From Hyphomicrobium sp. (GTDB taxonomy: Bacteria > Pseudomonadota > Alphaproteobacteria > Rhizobiales > Hyphomicrobiaceae), in assembly GCF_019753045.1 (NCBI RefSeq), contig NZ_JAIELN010000007.1:124001-188000 (forward strand): a DNA stretch of 64,000 bases, in the 5' to 3' direction. The notes beneath the pieces are model-generated. The model was given only the letters and a program-made list of their open reading frames with translations, did no database searches and was not told the origin of the DNA. The number at the start of each line of letters is the position of its first letter. Position 1 is the first letter of the stretch. A program made the position numbers and the translations under genes. Shown piece after piece: positions 39,360 to 44,886 of this stretch.

Positions 39360-39530
39360 TCAAGGGAGCGGTTAGGCGCTCGGTCAGTCCGGCATAAAAG
39401 CAAGCTCGCCATTGACGGTATTCAGCCCGTAGATAGAGCATGTACGTGGCTTGATCGTTCCCAAAGCACCAGCTAGTTGGTGTGTGAAAGCCTCGGGCCG
39501 CTCAGTATACGGGTGGCTCGGGGCTTTCTT
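39360..39530 (+). ncRNA. Candidate phage small RNA (promoter to terminator, no ORF)
   Basis: About 170 bases lie between a cassette promoter and a strong terminator. I find no credible + strand start with a ribosome-binding site in it, so transcription would give a short non-coding RNA. It could also be a long leader with attenuation of the 39,560 gene. The tRNA cloverleaf was not found. Confidence 0.35.
39486..39530 (+). terminator. Rho-independent terminator
   Basis: GAAAGCCTCGGGCC pairs with GGCTCGGGGCTTTC (14 bp with two G-U pairs), followed by TT. It stands 30 bp before the next gene. Confidence 0.75.
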
Positions 39531-39559
39531 GCATCTAGTGCAGACCCAGGAGGGGTGAA

Positions 39560-40120
39560 GTGAAACGGTTGGCATATGCAACGCTCGTGTCCGGGCTCAT
39601 GACAGGCGTCCTGTTGTCGTCAGGGACTGCCAGAGCAGAAGAATGGTATTTCAACAGCGAGCCAAACGCGTTCCAGGGCGCGGTGAATGACGCCTTCATT
39701 GTCACTAATCGGCAGATGATGACCGGCTTTACGTGCCGCAATAATTTCGACATGGCGATGAATTTGGTCACGCCCGAGAGGTTCAAAGGCGATCGCGTAG
39801 AAGGGAAGGCGACGCTCGCAATCATCGTCGATGACTTGCCGCCCACCGAAATCCCCGCCAAGCTCTTGGTGAACAACAACAATAAGTTCCTCTTCAAGGC
39901 AGACGATGCGGAGACCACCCGCACCCATGTCCTCACCATTGCCAAGCTCGTCCGCACGGCAAGTACAAGGTTTGCTGTTGCCGGCATGCTGGACGGTCAG
40001 ATCATGCACTCGAGCAACTTCGACCTGATTGGTATGCCGAAAGCATTGGGCCAGCTCCTTGCTGCGTGTCAGCGCTCAACCGACACGATGAAGACAGGCA
40101 GGACTCCCGTAGAGAAGTAA
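39560..40120 (+). CDS. Secreted phage protein of unknown function
   Basis: This 186-residue protein starts at GTG 39560 behind CCAGGAGGGG. It has a Sec signal peptide (LATLV..LLSSGTARA, cleavage before EEWYF). The mature part (YFNSEPNAFQGAVNDAFIVT, MMTGFTC, a long C-terminal helix) has two cysteines that could pair. It lies alone between two terminators (39,486 and 40,136), a moron-like layout. The target is probably periplasmic; the function is unknown. Confidence 0.62.
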   Translation: MKRLAYATLVSGLMTGVLLSSGTARAEEWYFNSEPNAFQGAVNDAFIVTNRQMMTGFTCRNNFDMAMNLVTPERFKGDRVEGKATLAIIVDDLPPTEIPAKLLVNNNNKFLFKADDAETTRTHVLTIAKLVRTASTRFAVAGMLDGQIMHSSNFDLIGMPKALGQLLAACQRSTDTMKTGRTPVEK

Positions 40121-40135
40121 TCAGGGCCGGAATAG

Positions 40136-40166
40136 GGCGTCGCTTCTCAGGAGGTGGCGCCTTTTG
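40136..40166 (+). terminator. Rho-independent terminator after the secreted protein gene
   Basis: GGCGTCGCTTCT pairs with GGAGGTGGCGCC (several G-U pairs), followed by TTTTGTTA. Confidence 0.65.
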
Positions 40167-40189
40167 TTATGCAGTTGTTAGCCGTAGTT

Positions 40190-40203
40190 TGCGCTTAATT
40201 GCA
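40190..40203. promoter_or_regulatory. Operator-like palindrome, two mismatches
   Basis: TGCGCTTAATTGCA lies 28 bp upstream of the -35 at 40,232. Confidence 0.5.
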
Positions 40204-40231
40204 AACTTCTCTGCAGGCAGTCGCTTTTCAA

Positions 40232-40259
40232 TTGCACTCGCTCGTATGCAACGCAGAAT
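40232..40259 (+). promoter_or_regulatory. Cassette promoter (CAGTCGC box type)
   Basis: CAGTCGCTTTTCAA, TTGCAC (40232-40237), 16-bp spacer starting TCGCTCG, CAGAAT (40254-40259), G. Drives the genes from 40,295. Confidence 0.7.
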
Positions 40260-40294
40260 GAGGACATCAACGGCATCCAACTAGGATTGAAGCG

Positions 40295-40573
40295 ATGCAA
40301 ACCTCCTCTTTCTCGGCTCTTCGTGCACCTGTCTCCCCGGTAGCTATGGCCCCGGTCGACCTCAAGAAGCTCGCTCGTACGAACCCCCGCAACTTCGCAG
40401 CCATGGACGCATCGACGGTCCTCTGCATGGCAGCCCGCGAGTTCAGCCGCATGTTCGGTTCGAAAGAAGAGGCAGTCGCCCAGTTGAAGACGCTGCCGGT
40501 TGTTCGCCAGCATGCACTCGACAAGTCGCTCGCCAAGGCAGACGCCAAGCGCCTCGGCCTCATTCGCAACTGA
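40295..40573 (+). CDS. Small phage protein of unknown function
   Basis: This 92-residue protein starts at ATG 40295 behind TAGGATTGAAG, the leader also used at 42,067. Mostly helical with basic C-terminus (KSLAKADAKRLGLIRN). The DNA-binding potential cannot be judged. It is the first gene of an early-type operon of three small genes. Confidence 0.55.
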   Translation: MQTSSFSALRAPVSPVAMAPVDLKKLARTNPRNFAAMDASTVLCMAAREFSRMFGSKEEAVAQLKTLPVVRQHALDKSLAKADAKRLGLIRN

Positions 40574-40590
40574 GACGTCAGGAGTAGACG

Positions 40591-40776
40591 ATGAAACGCG
40601 AGATCATCGGGCTCAAGCCTGGCTGTTGTGGCTGTTGCCCAGGCCACGATGAGTTCCCCGATGACAGCTACGGTAATCGTCGATCGAAGAGAGCCCGGTC
40701 GGAAGGCAAGGCTCGTGAGCACCGGCTTGTTCGCCGCGTGATGAAGGTTCGCACAAAGGCTGAAGCCAATGAGTAA
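40591..40776 (+). CDS. Small Cys-rich basic phage protein
   Basis: This 61-residue protein starts at ATG 40591 behind CAGGAGTAG. It has PGCCGCCPGHDE near the start, a possible metal-binding knuckle, then a basic region (RRSKRARSEGKAREHRLVRR). Such small proteins recur in early regions of phages and may bind nucleic acid; this is not shown. Confidence 0.55.
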   Translation: MKREIIGLKPGCCGCCPGHDEFPDDSYGNRRSKRARSEGKAREHRLVRRVMKVRTKAEANE

Positions 40777-40933
40777 TACGCAAGAGAAGCTGCCCGACGG
40801 CTACGATGTACGTCTGCTGGGCTTCAAGAAGTGGGCCTGCATCGCACCCGACGGCACGCAGATAGCCGTTTGCACCAACCTCCGCTACGCCGCCAGCCGT
40901 TGCCAGCGCCACTCTGTCGGACTCAAGTTTTGA
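40769..40933 (+). CDS. Small phage protein of unknown function (54 residues)
   Basis: ATG 40769 overlaps the end of the previous gene and reads to TGA 40,931-40,933. Sequence LPDGYDVRLLGFKKWACIA followed by a basic, Cys-containing helix (YAASRCQRHSVGLKF) looks like a small alpha/beta protein. An exact operator follows 8 bp after the stop. Confidence 0.5.
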   Translation: MSNTQEKLPDGYDVRLLGFKKWACIAPDGTQIAVCTNLRYAASRCQRHSVGLKF

Positions 40934-40941
40934 TAGCAGTT

Positions 40942-40955
40942 TGCAATTAATTGCA
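40942..40955. promoter_or_regulatory. Operator-like palindrome, exact copy
   Basis: TGCAATTAATTGCA lies 19 bp upstream of the ATG at 40,975. TTGCAA-N16-GAGAAT-G also fits the promoter spacing, but GAGAAT overlaps the ribosome-binding site, so a promoter here is doubtful. Confidence 0.85.
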
Positions 40956-40974
40956 CAGCCAGGAGAATGAACGC

Positions 40975-41181
40975 ATGAACGACACCACGAACGATAGTGG
41001 CGAAGTCAACTTCGCCGAGCGCGAGGCCAGGATCAGGGACAACCCGAGCATGGACGACTGTTACGCAACCGGCCGTTCGCACTTTGGCTACGGCTGGGCC
41101 TGCACGCCCTGGGGCCATTGGAGTGACGAGCAGAAAGAGGCCTATCGCGCTGGCTACCAGGCCGCGAAGCAGAAAGGCTGA
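40975..41181 (+). CDS. Small phage protein of unknown function
   Basis: This 68-residue acidic protein starts at ATG 40975 behind CCAGGAG; an upstream in-frame start arises from the operator. The C-terminal half (YGWACTPWGHWSDEQKEAYR, then AGYQAAKQKG) resembles ribosome modulation factor-like YxxGYxAxxxG ends, seen in many small phage proteins. Four bases separate it from the methylase gene. Confidence 0.55.
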   Translation: MNDTTNDSGEVNFAEREARIRDNPSMDDCYATGRSHFGYGWACTPWGHWSDEQKEAYRAGYQAAKQKG

Positions 41182-41184
41182 CCA

Positions 41185-41958
41185 GTGGCACGTAGTACCG
41201 CTCAGAAGGTCGCCCCGGCTAGCCGCCACAAGGCCCGCTCGAGGGAGTTCCTGGAGCTCGTCGGCAAGATCTCCATGCTGGAAGGCTGGCGTGAGTACGA
41301 CGCCCTGACGAAGTGGCTGGAGGCTGCCACCTGTGCGCTCCGCAATCCGGTGCTCAGGACGATCGGCGACAAGCTCACGTGGGACGAGAACGAGGCCCGC
41401 TACATGAAGATCGTGCACTCGTGCCGGCACCCGGATGACACGATGGGCGCCATGAGCAAGATGCTGGCAGTTGCTCAGCTCGCACTCGACGAGGAGCCGT
41501 CTGACTTCATTGGGCCGATGTTCATGGAGGTCGCAGCCAACTCGCACGTCGGTCAGTTCTTCACGCCGCATGAGCTCTCGATAGTTGCCGCCCGCATGAC
41601 AATGGCGAACCCTCGCGACATGCTCGAGGCTGTCATGAAGGACGAGGGCCGTGATCACCTGATGCTGTGCGAGCCCGCGTGCGGTGTTGGCGGAATGGTG
41701 TTAGCAGCCAATCAGGTGATGCGGGAGTTCAACCTCGATCCCGCGCGACACGCCCACTGGGTCTGCACGGACATAGATCTGAAGGCCGTCTGCGGCGCCT
41801 ACATTCAGCTGACCTTGACTGACACGTCAGCCGTTGTCGTCCACGGCAACACGATCACGCGCGAGATGTTCGATGTCCTGATCACGGCGCCGGCCCTGCG
41901 CTACCCGAAGCGCAAGCTGCATCCCGATCACGTAGTCGAGCCCGCTCTGGTGGAGTAG
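41185..41958 (+). CDS. N6-adenine DNA methylase-like protein lacking the NPPY motif
   Basis: This 257-residue protein starts at GTG 41185. It has GQFFTPHELSIVAARM and CEPACGVGGMVLAANQVM (S-adenosylmethionine-binding motif I), as in HsdM-type adenine methylases, and CTDIDLKAVCGAY (motif II-like). The chain ends soon after ITREMFDVLITAPAL, and no D/N-P-P-Y/F catalytic motif is present. It may be inactive, use a changed site, or need a partner. Orphan methylases protect phage DNA from restriction. The ending is well formed and no frameshift is obvious. Confidence 0.7.
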   Translation: MARSTAQKVAPASRHKARSREFLELVGKISMLEGWREYDALTKWLEAATCALRNPVLRTIGDKLTWDENEARYMKIVHSCRHPDDTMGAMSKMLAVAQLALDEEPSDFIGPMFMEVAANSHVGQFFTPHELSIVAARMTMANPRDMLEAVMKDEGRDHLMLCEPACGVGGMVLAANQVMREFNLDPARHAHWVCTDIDLKAVCGAYIQLTLTDTSAVVVHGNTITREMFDVLITAPALRYPKRKLHPDHVVEPALVE

Positions 41959-41960
41959 TG

Positions 41961-41974
41961 TGCAATTAATTGCA
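41961..41974. promoter_or_regulatory. Operator-like palindrome, exact copy
   Basis: TGCAATTAATTGCA starts two bases after the methylase stop and 28 bp before the -35 at 42,003. Confidence 0.85.
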
Positions 41975-42002
41975 AATTTAAGCAGGTGCAGTCGCTTTCT
42001 AA

Positions 42003-42030
42003 TTGACCCCGCTCGTATGGGGCGCAGAGT
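42003..42030 (+). promoter_or_regulatory. Cassette promoter (CAGTCGC box type)
   Basis: CAGTCGCTTTCTAA, TTGACC (42003-42008), 16-bp spacer starting CCGCTCG, CAGAGT (42025-42030). Confidence 0.75.
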
Positions 42031-42066
42031 ACGTATAGACAACTTGGCAAACTAGGATTGAACCCC

Positions 42067-42327
42067 ATGATCGCACTGAACGCCCTCCAGAAGACGGACA
42101 TCAAATCGGTTTACACAGGCCGCGCTGGCAAGTGCTGCTGCGGATGCGCCGGCACCCACTCGGAGAAGCCAGCCACCAAGACGTATGTGCTGAACATCCT
42201 GAAGAAGAACGCAGCCGACGTTGACGATGACGGAGACAATCTCTCGGTTGAAATCGGTGGCCGCCTGTACGTCGCCTACCGCACGCAAGAAGCCCAGAAC
42301 GCAGTCCAGAACGCAAGAGCCGCCTGA
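42067..42327 (+). CDS. Small phage protein with CxCGCxG motif
   Basis: This 86-residue protein starts at ATG 42067 behind TAGGATTG. YTGRAGKCCCGCAGTHSE gives a Cys cluster followed by His, a likely metal site, found in small early proteins of several phages. The second half (YVLNILKKNAADVDDDGDN, then LSVEIGGRLYVAYR) is a small alpha/beta region. Stop overlaps the next ATG. Confidence 0.6.
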   Translation: MIALNALQKTDIKSVYTGRAGKCCCGCAGTHSEKPATKTYVLNILKKNAADVDDDGDNLSVEIGGRLYVAYRTQEAQNAVQNARAA

Positions 42328-42473
42328 TGAACCGCAAGTCCCAGAAGAAGCTGTCCCGCCTGATGAACGACCTGTTCGCACCCGATCGGGTTCGCGAGAG
42401 CGGGATGCAGGCCTCGATCGACCGCATGCTTGCAGCCAAGAAAGCCAAAGAGCAGGCCGCAGCGGGCAATTAA
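42327..42473 (+). CDS. Small basic phage protein (48 residues)
   Basis: ATG 42327 overlaps the previous stop; TAA 42,471-42,473 lies within an operator copy, which encodes the last residues (Gly-Asn-stop). The chain is a basic helix (NRKSQKKLSRLMNDLF, RMLAAKKAKEQ). It is short but supported by the overlap. Confidence 0.5.
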   Translation: MNRKSQKKLSRLMNDLFAPDRVRESGMQASIDRMLAAKKAKEQAAAGN

Positions 42474-42478
42474 TTGCA
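42465..42478. promoter_or_regulatory. Operator-like palindrome, one mismatch
   Basis: GGCAATTAATTGCA overlaps the stop codon of the preceding small gene and lies 29 bp before the -35 at 42,508. Confidence 0.75.
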
Positions 42479-42507
42479 ATTTCTCAGCAGGAGTCGTCGC
42501 ATTTCAA

Positions 42508-42535
42508 TTGACCACGCTCGCATGGGGCGCAGAGT
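42508..42535 (+). promoter_or_regulatory. Cassette promoter (CAGTCGC box type, variant)
   Basis: GTCGTCGCATTTCAA, TTGACC (42508-42513), 16-bp spacer starting ACGCTCG, CAGAGT (42530-42535), G. Confidence 0.75.
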
Positions 42536-42570
42536 GATTGCAGAACATATGGCAACTAGGAGTGAGCGCC

Positions 42571-42771
42571 ATGATCGATGTCAGCAAGATCCGCCCGGTC
42601 GACCTTTACAACTGCGTGAGCGCGGTGGAGTTCGAGCTGGAGATTGAGATCGGCAAAGATGAAGTAGTCGACATCGCCCTTGGCACGCATGAAGCGTTCG
42701 GCCCTGAGACGGGTGTCGCCAAGATTGTCCGCGAAGTCCTCACAGAGGCGCAACAGGAGACCCAGCAGTGA
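42571..42771 (+). CDS. Small acidic phage protein
   Basis: This 66-residue protein starts at ATG 42571 behind TAGGAGTGAG. Acidic and alpha/beta-like (VDLYNCVSAVEFELEIEI, then a helix ending in EAQQETQQ). Its stop overlaps the next start. No family is recognised. Confidence 0.55.
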   Translation: MIDVSKIRPVDLYNCVSAVEFELEIEIGKDEVVDIALGTHEAFGPETGVAKIVREVLTEAQQETQQ

Positions 42772-42983
42772 AACTAGCCACTTACATTGACCAGCTGACA
42801 ACCGCCGGAATTGAGCCTAAGATCGCCACAGCTCATGCTAAGGCGCTCGAAACCATGCTCGATGACAAGTACGTCACCAAGGATTACCTGGACGCCAAGC
42901 TGTCCGACGTGAAGGCTGTGCTCTTCCAGACCGTGGGCATTGCCGGTATCTTCCTCGCGATCATGAAGCTGACGGCTCACTGA
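42768..42983 (+). CDS. Small phage protein with C-terminal hydrophobic segment
   Basis: This 71-residue protein starts at GTG 42768, overlapping the previous stop. Helical N-terminal part (IEPKIATAHAKALETML, KYVTKDYLDAKLSDVK) and a hydrophobic end (FQTVGIAGIFLAIMKL). The plan resembles the CCDC90-type/coiled-coil small membrane proteins found in phages and bacteria. The role is unknown. Confidence 0.55.
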   Translation: MKLATYIDQLTTAGIEPKIATAHAKALETMLDDKYVTKDYLDAKLSDVKAVLFQTVGIAGIFLAIMKLTAH

Positions 42984-42985
42984 AG

Positions 42986-43216
42986 GTGGCCGAGTACTGG
43001 CTCACGGGCGTCAATCCGTCCGACGGGGTGAAGATCTACGTCAAACGTATCGGCCCGCACCGCTTCTGGCACGAGGACCGGCTTGAATGGGTGCGCGACG
43101 TTGCGCAAGCCACTCGCTTCACCGAAGCCCAGGCGCAGACGAACTACTGGCGATTGAAACGCCTCATGCGCGGCGGCTACCAACTCACGACTGAGATAGC
43201 AAGCCCGAAGCGCTAA
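42986..43216 (+). CDS. Small phage protein of unknown function
   Basis: This 76-residue protein starts at GTG 42986. It contains YVKRIGPHRFWHEDR and FTEAQAQTNYWRLKRLM, basic and aromatic-rich. Last gene of a three-gene operon started at 42,571. No family is recognised. Confidence 0.52.
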   Translation: MAEYWLTGVNPSDGVKIYVKRIGPHRFWHEDRLEWVRDVAQATRFTEAQAQTNYWRLKRLMRGGYQLTTEIASPKR

Positions 43217-43265
43217 GAAAGCGCTAACGCCGAGTGTATGCCCGACGTTTAGCAAGCCGAGGATT

Positions 43266-43279
43266 TGCAATTAAATTCA
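43266..43279. promoter_or_regulatory. Operator-like palindrome, two mismatches
   Basis: TGCAATTAAATTCA lies one base upstream of the -35 at 43,281. Confidence 0.55.
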
Positions 43280-43280
43280 C

Positions 43281-43308
43281 TTGACCCGCCCCGGTCAGGT
43301 CGCAGTAT
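43281..43308 (+). promoter_or_regulatory. Promoter next to an operator copy
   Basis: TTGACC (43281-43286), 16-bp spacer starting CGCCCCGG, CAGTAT (43303-43308), G. The CAGTCGC box is absent; the operator abuts the -35 instead. Confidence 0.7.
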
Positions 43309-43331
43309 GAAGCCATCACTAGGAGTGCAAG

Positions 43332-43613
43332 ATGACTGAAGAGAAGACTGGAAAGAAGCCAGAAGACCCTCCGAATTTCACAGTGACCGTCGAGCGCATG
43401 CCTGGCGAGGTGTATAGGGCAACCGTTGGCCGGTTTGTCGGCGAGGGCAAAGAGAAGGTGTTCGCGATCCACGCGTGCTGGGAGTCGAAGAGCCAAGCCA
43501 TCGCCATCAAGCGCGCCCTGGAGGAGTTTGAGGAGAACGTCGGCAAGAAGGAGCTGGAAGCCGACCACGATGCTCCGTGGGTCAAGCGGTCGGTGCCGGC
43601 TGATCTGCATTAA
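43332..43613 (+). CDS. Small phage protein of unknown function
   Basis: This 93-residue protein starts at ATG 43332 behind TAGGAGTG. A beta-rich region (NFTVTVERMPGEVYRATVG) is followed by a helix (QAIAIKRALEEFEENVGKK). The layout of strands then an EE-rich helix resembles the three proteins that follow, although sequence similarity is low. It is the first gene of that operon. Confidence 0.55.
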   Translation: MTEEKTGKKPEDPPNFTVTVERMPGEVYRATVGRFVGEGKEKVFAIHACWESKSQAIAIKRALEEFEENVGKKELEADHDAPWVKRSVPADLH

Positions 43614-43633
43614 GCAAGCGTAGGAGAGTAGAC

Positions 43634-43840
43634 GTGCCGAGGTTCAAAGTAACAGTTCAGCAGATGGTCGTAGAGGCGGCCGACATCGCAGTCAACGCCG
43701 ACAGCTTGGAAGAAGCCGTCAAGCTCGTCAGGCAAGGTATCGATGACGGCACGATTGTTCCCGAGTGGAAGGACGAGCTCGCTCCGATATCGATCGACCA
43801 TATAGGCGTCAAGATCAGGTCCGTCGTTTCGATCGATTGA
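43634..43840 (+). CDS. DpnD/PcfM-like small protein, tandem paralogue 1
   Basis: This 68-residue protein starts at GTG 43634 behind GGAGAG (PRFKVTVQQMVVEAADIAVN). Pattern: short strand, V-E/V-E-A-A, Ala-rich turn, then LEEAVKLVRQGIDDG and PEWKDE. The same pattern recurs in the next two genes. The strand-helix plan resembles the DpnD/PcfM C-terminal family, small proteins of unknown biochemistry near restriction or conjugation genes. That link is tentative. Confidence 0.55.
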   Translation: MPRFKVTVQQMVVEAADIAVNADSLEEAVKLVRQGIDDGTIVPEWKDELAPISIDHIGVKIRSVVSID

Positions 43841-43846
43841 GCATAA

Positions 43847-43860
43847 TGCAATTAATTGCA
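43847..43860. promoter_or_regulatory. Operator-like palindrome, exact copy, between tandem paralogues
   Basis: TGCAATTAATTGCA lies between paralogues 1 and 2, 22 bp upstream of the TTG start of paralogue 2. Confidence 0.85.
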
Positions 43861-43882
43861 AATACAATCTAGGAGCACGTCG

Positions 43883-44098
43883 TTGCCGAAGTACACTGTC
43901 CGCGTGAAGCAGTACGTGGAAGAGGTCGCTGAGTTCGAAGTCGAAGCCGACAATGACGAAGAGGCCATGGCCCTCGTCAAGTACGGTCTCGAGCATAGCT
44001 CGATTGATCTCGATTGGAAGGAAGGCAACGAGGCGCTCGGCCTGCGAGTAGCAACGCTGACCGAGAAGAAGCCTGACGACCCGAAACGTCTGAATTGA
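43883..44098 (+). CDS. DpnD/PcfM-like small protein, tandem paralogue 2
   Basis: This 71-residue protein is best started at TTG 43883 (PKYTVRVKQYVEEVAEFEVE), set by TAGGAG and by alignment with its neighbours, which also begin (M)P-K/R-Y/F; an upstream ATG belongs to the operator. EEAMALVKYGLEHSSIDLDW aligns with paralogue 3. Ends in a charged tail (EKKPDDPKRLN). Confidence 0.58.
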   Translation: MPKYTVRVKQYVEEVAEFEVEADNDEEAMALVKYGLEHSSIDLDWKEGNEALGLRVATLTEKKPDDPKRLN

Positions 44099-44111
44099 GC
44101 AGGAGAGCGCC

Positions 44112-44354
44112 GTGCCGAAGTACAAAGTAACGATCCAGCAGTTCGTCGAAGAGGTGGCTGAAGTGACGATCACTGCCGCCAGTCCCGAAGAGGCCATGCA
44201 ACTCGCTCAGGAGGGTGTGGATGACGGCTCGCTCGATATCGACTGGAGTGATGGCTCTGACGTCATGGAGGCGAAGGCCATCCGCGCCAGACCGATTGCC
44301 AGAAAGGTAAGTAAGCCTGTTGAGCCGGATGATTGGATTGTAGTTTGCAATTAA
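44112..44354 (+). CDS. DpnD/PcfM-like small protein, tandem paralogue 3
   Basis: This 80-residue protein starts at GTG 44112 behind CAGGAGAG (PKYKVTIQQFVEEVAEVTIT, EEAMQLAQEGVDDGSLDIDW). About half of the first 50 positions match paralogue 2. Its stop codon (TAA 44,352-44,354) falls within the operator copy at 44,346. Confidence 0.58.
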   Translation: MPKYKVTIQQFVEEVAEVTITAASPEEAMQLAQEGVDDGSLDIDWSDGSDVMEAKAIRARPIARKVSKPVEPDDWIVVCN

Positions 44355-44359
44355 TTGCA
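44346..44359. promoter_or_regulatory. Operator-like palindrome, exact copy
   Basis: TGCAATTAATTGCA overlaps the stop of the preceding gene and lies 18 bp upstream of the -35 at 44,378. Confidence 0.85.
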
Positions 44360-44377
44360 AATTCAGTCGCTTTCAGT

Positions 44378-44405
44378 TTGACCCCGCTCGACTGCATCGC
44401 AGAAT
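44378..44405 (+). promoter_or_regulatory. Cassette promoter (CAGTCGC box type)
   Basis: CAGTCGCTTTCAGT, TTGACC (44378-44383), 16-bp spacer starting CCGCTCG, CAGAAT (44400-44405), G. Confidence 0.75.
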
Positions 44406-44437
44406 GAACGGGTCAAGCAATTCATCACTAGGAGTGA

Positions 44438-44647
44438 ATGATGAAACGCGAATTTATCCTCCAGACTGAAATGACCGGCGAAGGCGCCCACCGCGCAATG
44501 GCGTTCGAGTGGACCGAGTATCGCGGCAGCCCGTACCTCAGCCTCCTTGAATGCTGGGAGTCGCCCTGCCCGAAGACCTCGCTCAACAAGCTGCGCCGCG
44601 AGCTCAAGAAGACGTACGGCGACTACAGCCTGAAGCGGGCAGCATGA
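44438..44647 (+). CDS. Small phage protein of unknown function
   Basis: This 69-residue protein starts at ATG 44438 (or the next codon) behind TAGGAGTG. Contains FEWTEYRGSPYLSLLECWES and a basic C-terminal helix (LNKLRRELKKTYGDYSLKRA). First gene of the ligase operon. No family is recognised. Confidence 0.55.
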   Translation: MMKREFILQTEMTGEGAHRAMAFEWTEYRGSPYLSLLECWESPCPKTSLNKLRRELKKTYGDYSLKRAA

Positions 44648-44658
44648 GGAGTAGCACA

Positions 44659-44886
44659 TTGCTGAAGTATGACCCCGAAATCGTTGCGCTTGCGTGCCGT
44701 ATGGTCGAGCTGAGATTGGCCTACACCCGCGTGAACGATCGGTACGCCAAGTACCAGTCTGAGTGGCTCGATGTAACGCGGCGCCACGTGTGGGCGGCCT
44801 ACACGGAGACAGTCGAGACGCTCAAGGCCACCGCCGAAGCGAAAGGATTAGACGAAACGAAAGGGAAGCCCGATGTCGACGCCTAA
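44659..44886 (+). CDS. Small phage protein of unknown function
   Basis: This 75-residue helical protein is started at TTG 44659, 7 bp after GAGGAG; an ATG at 44,644 lies before that site and has none of its own. Contains YDPEIVALACRMVELRLAY and a second helix ending in LKATAEAKGLDE. Overlaps the ligase start by 14 bp. Confidence 0.48.
   Translation: MLKYDPEIVALACRMVELRLAYTRVNDRYAKYQSEWLDVTRRHVWAAYTETVETLKATAEAKGLDETKGKPDVDA

Noticed and set aside
39360-39530. tRNA or tmRNA gene in the non-coding stretch
   Set aside because: No cloverleaf, T-arm GTTCRA or CCA end could be fitted on either strand.
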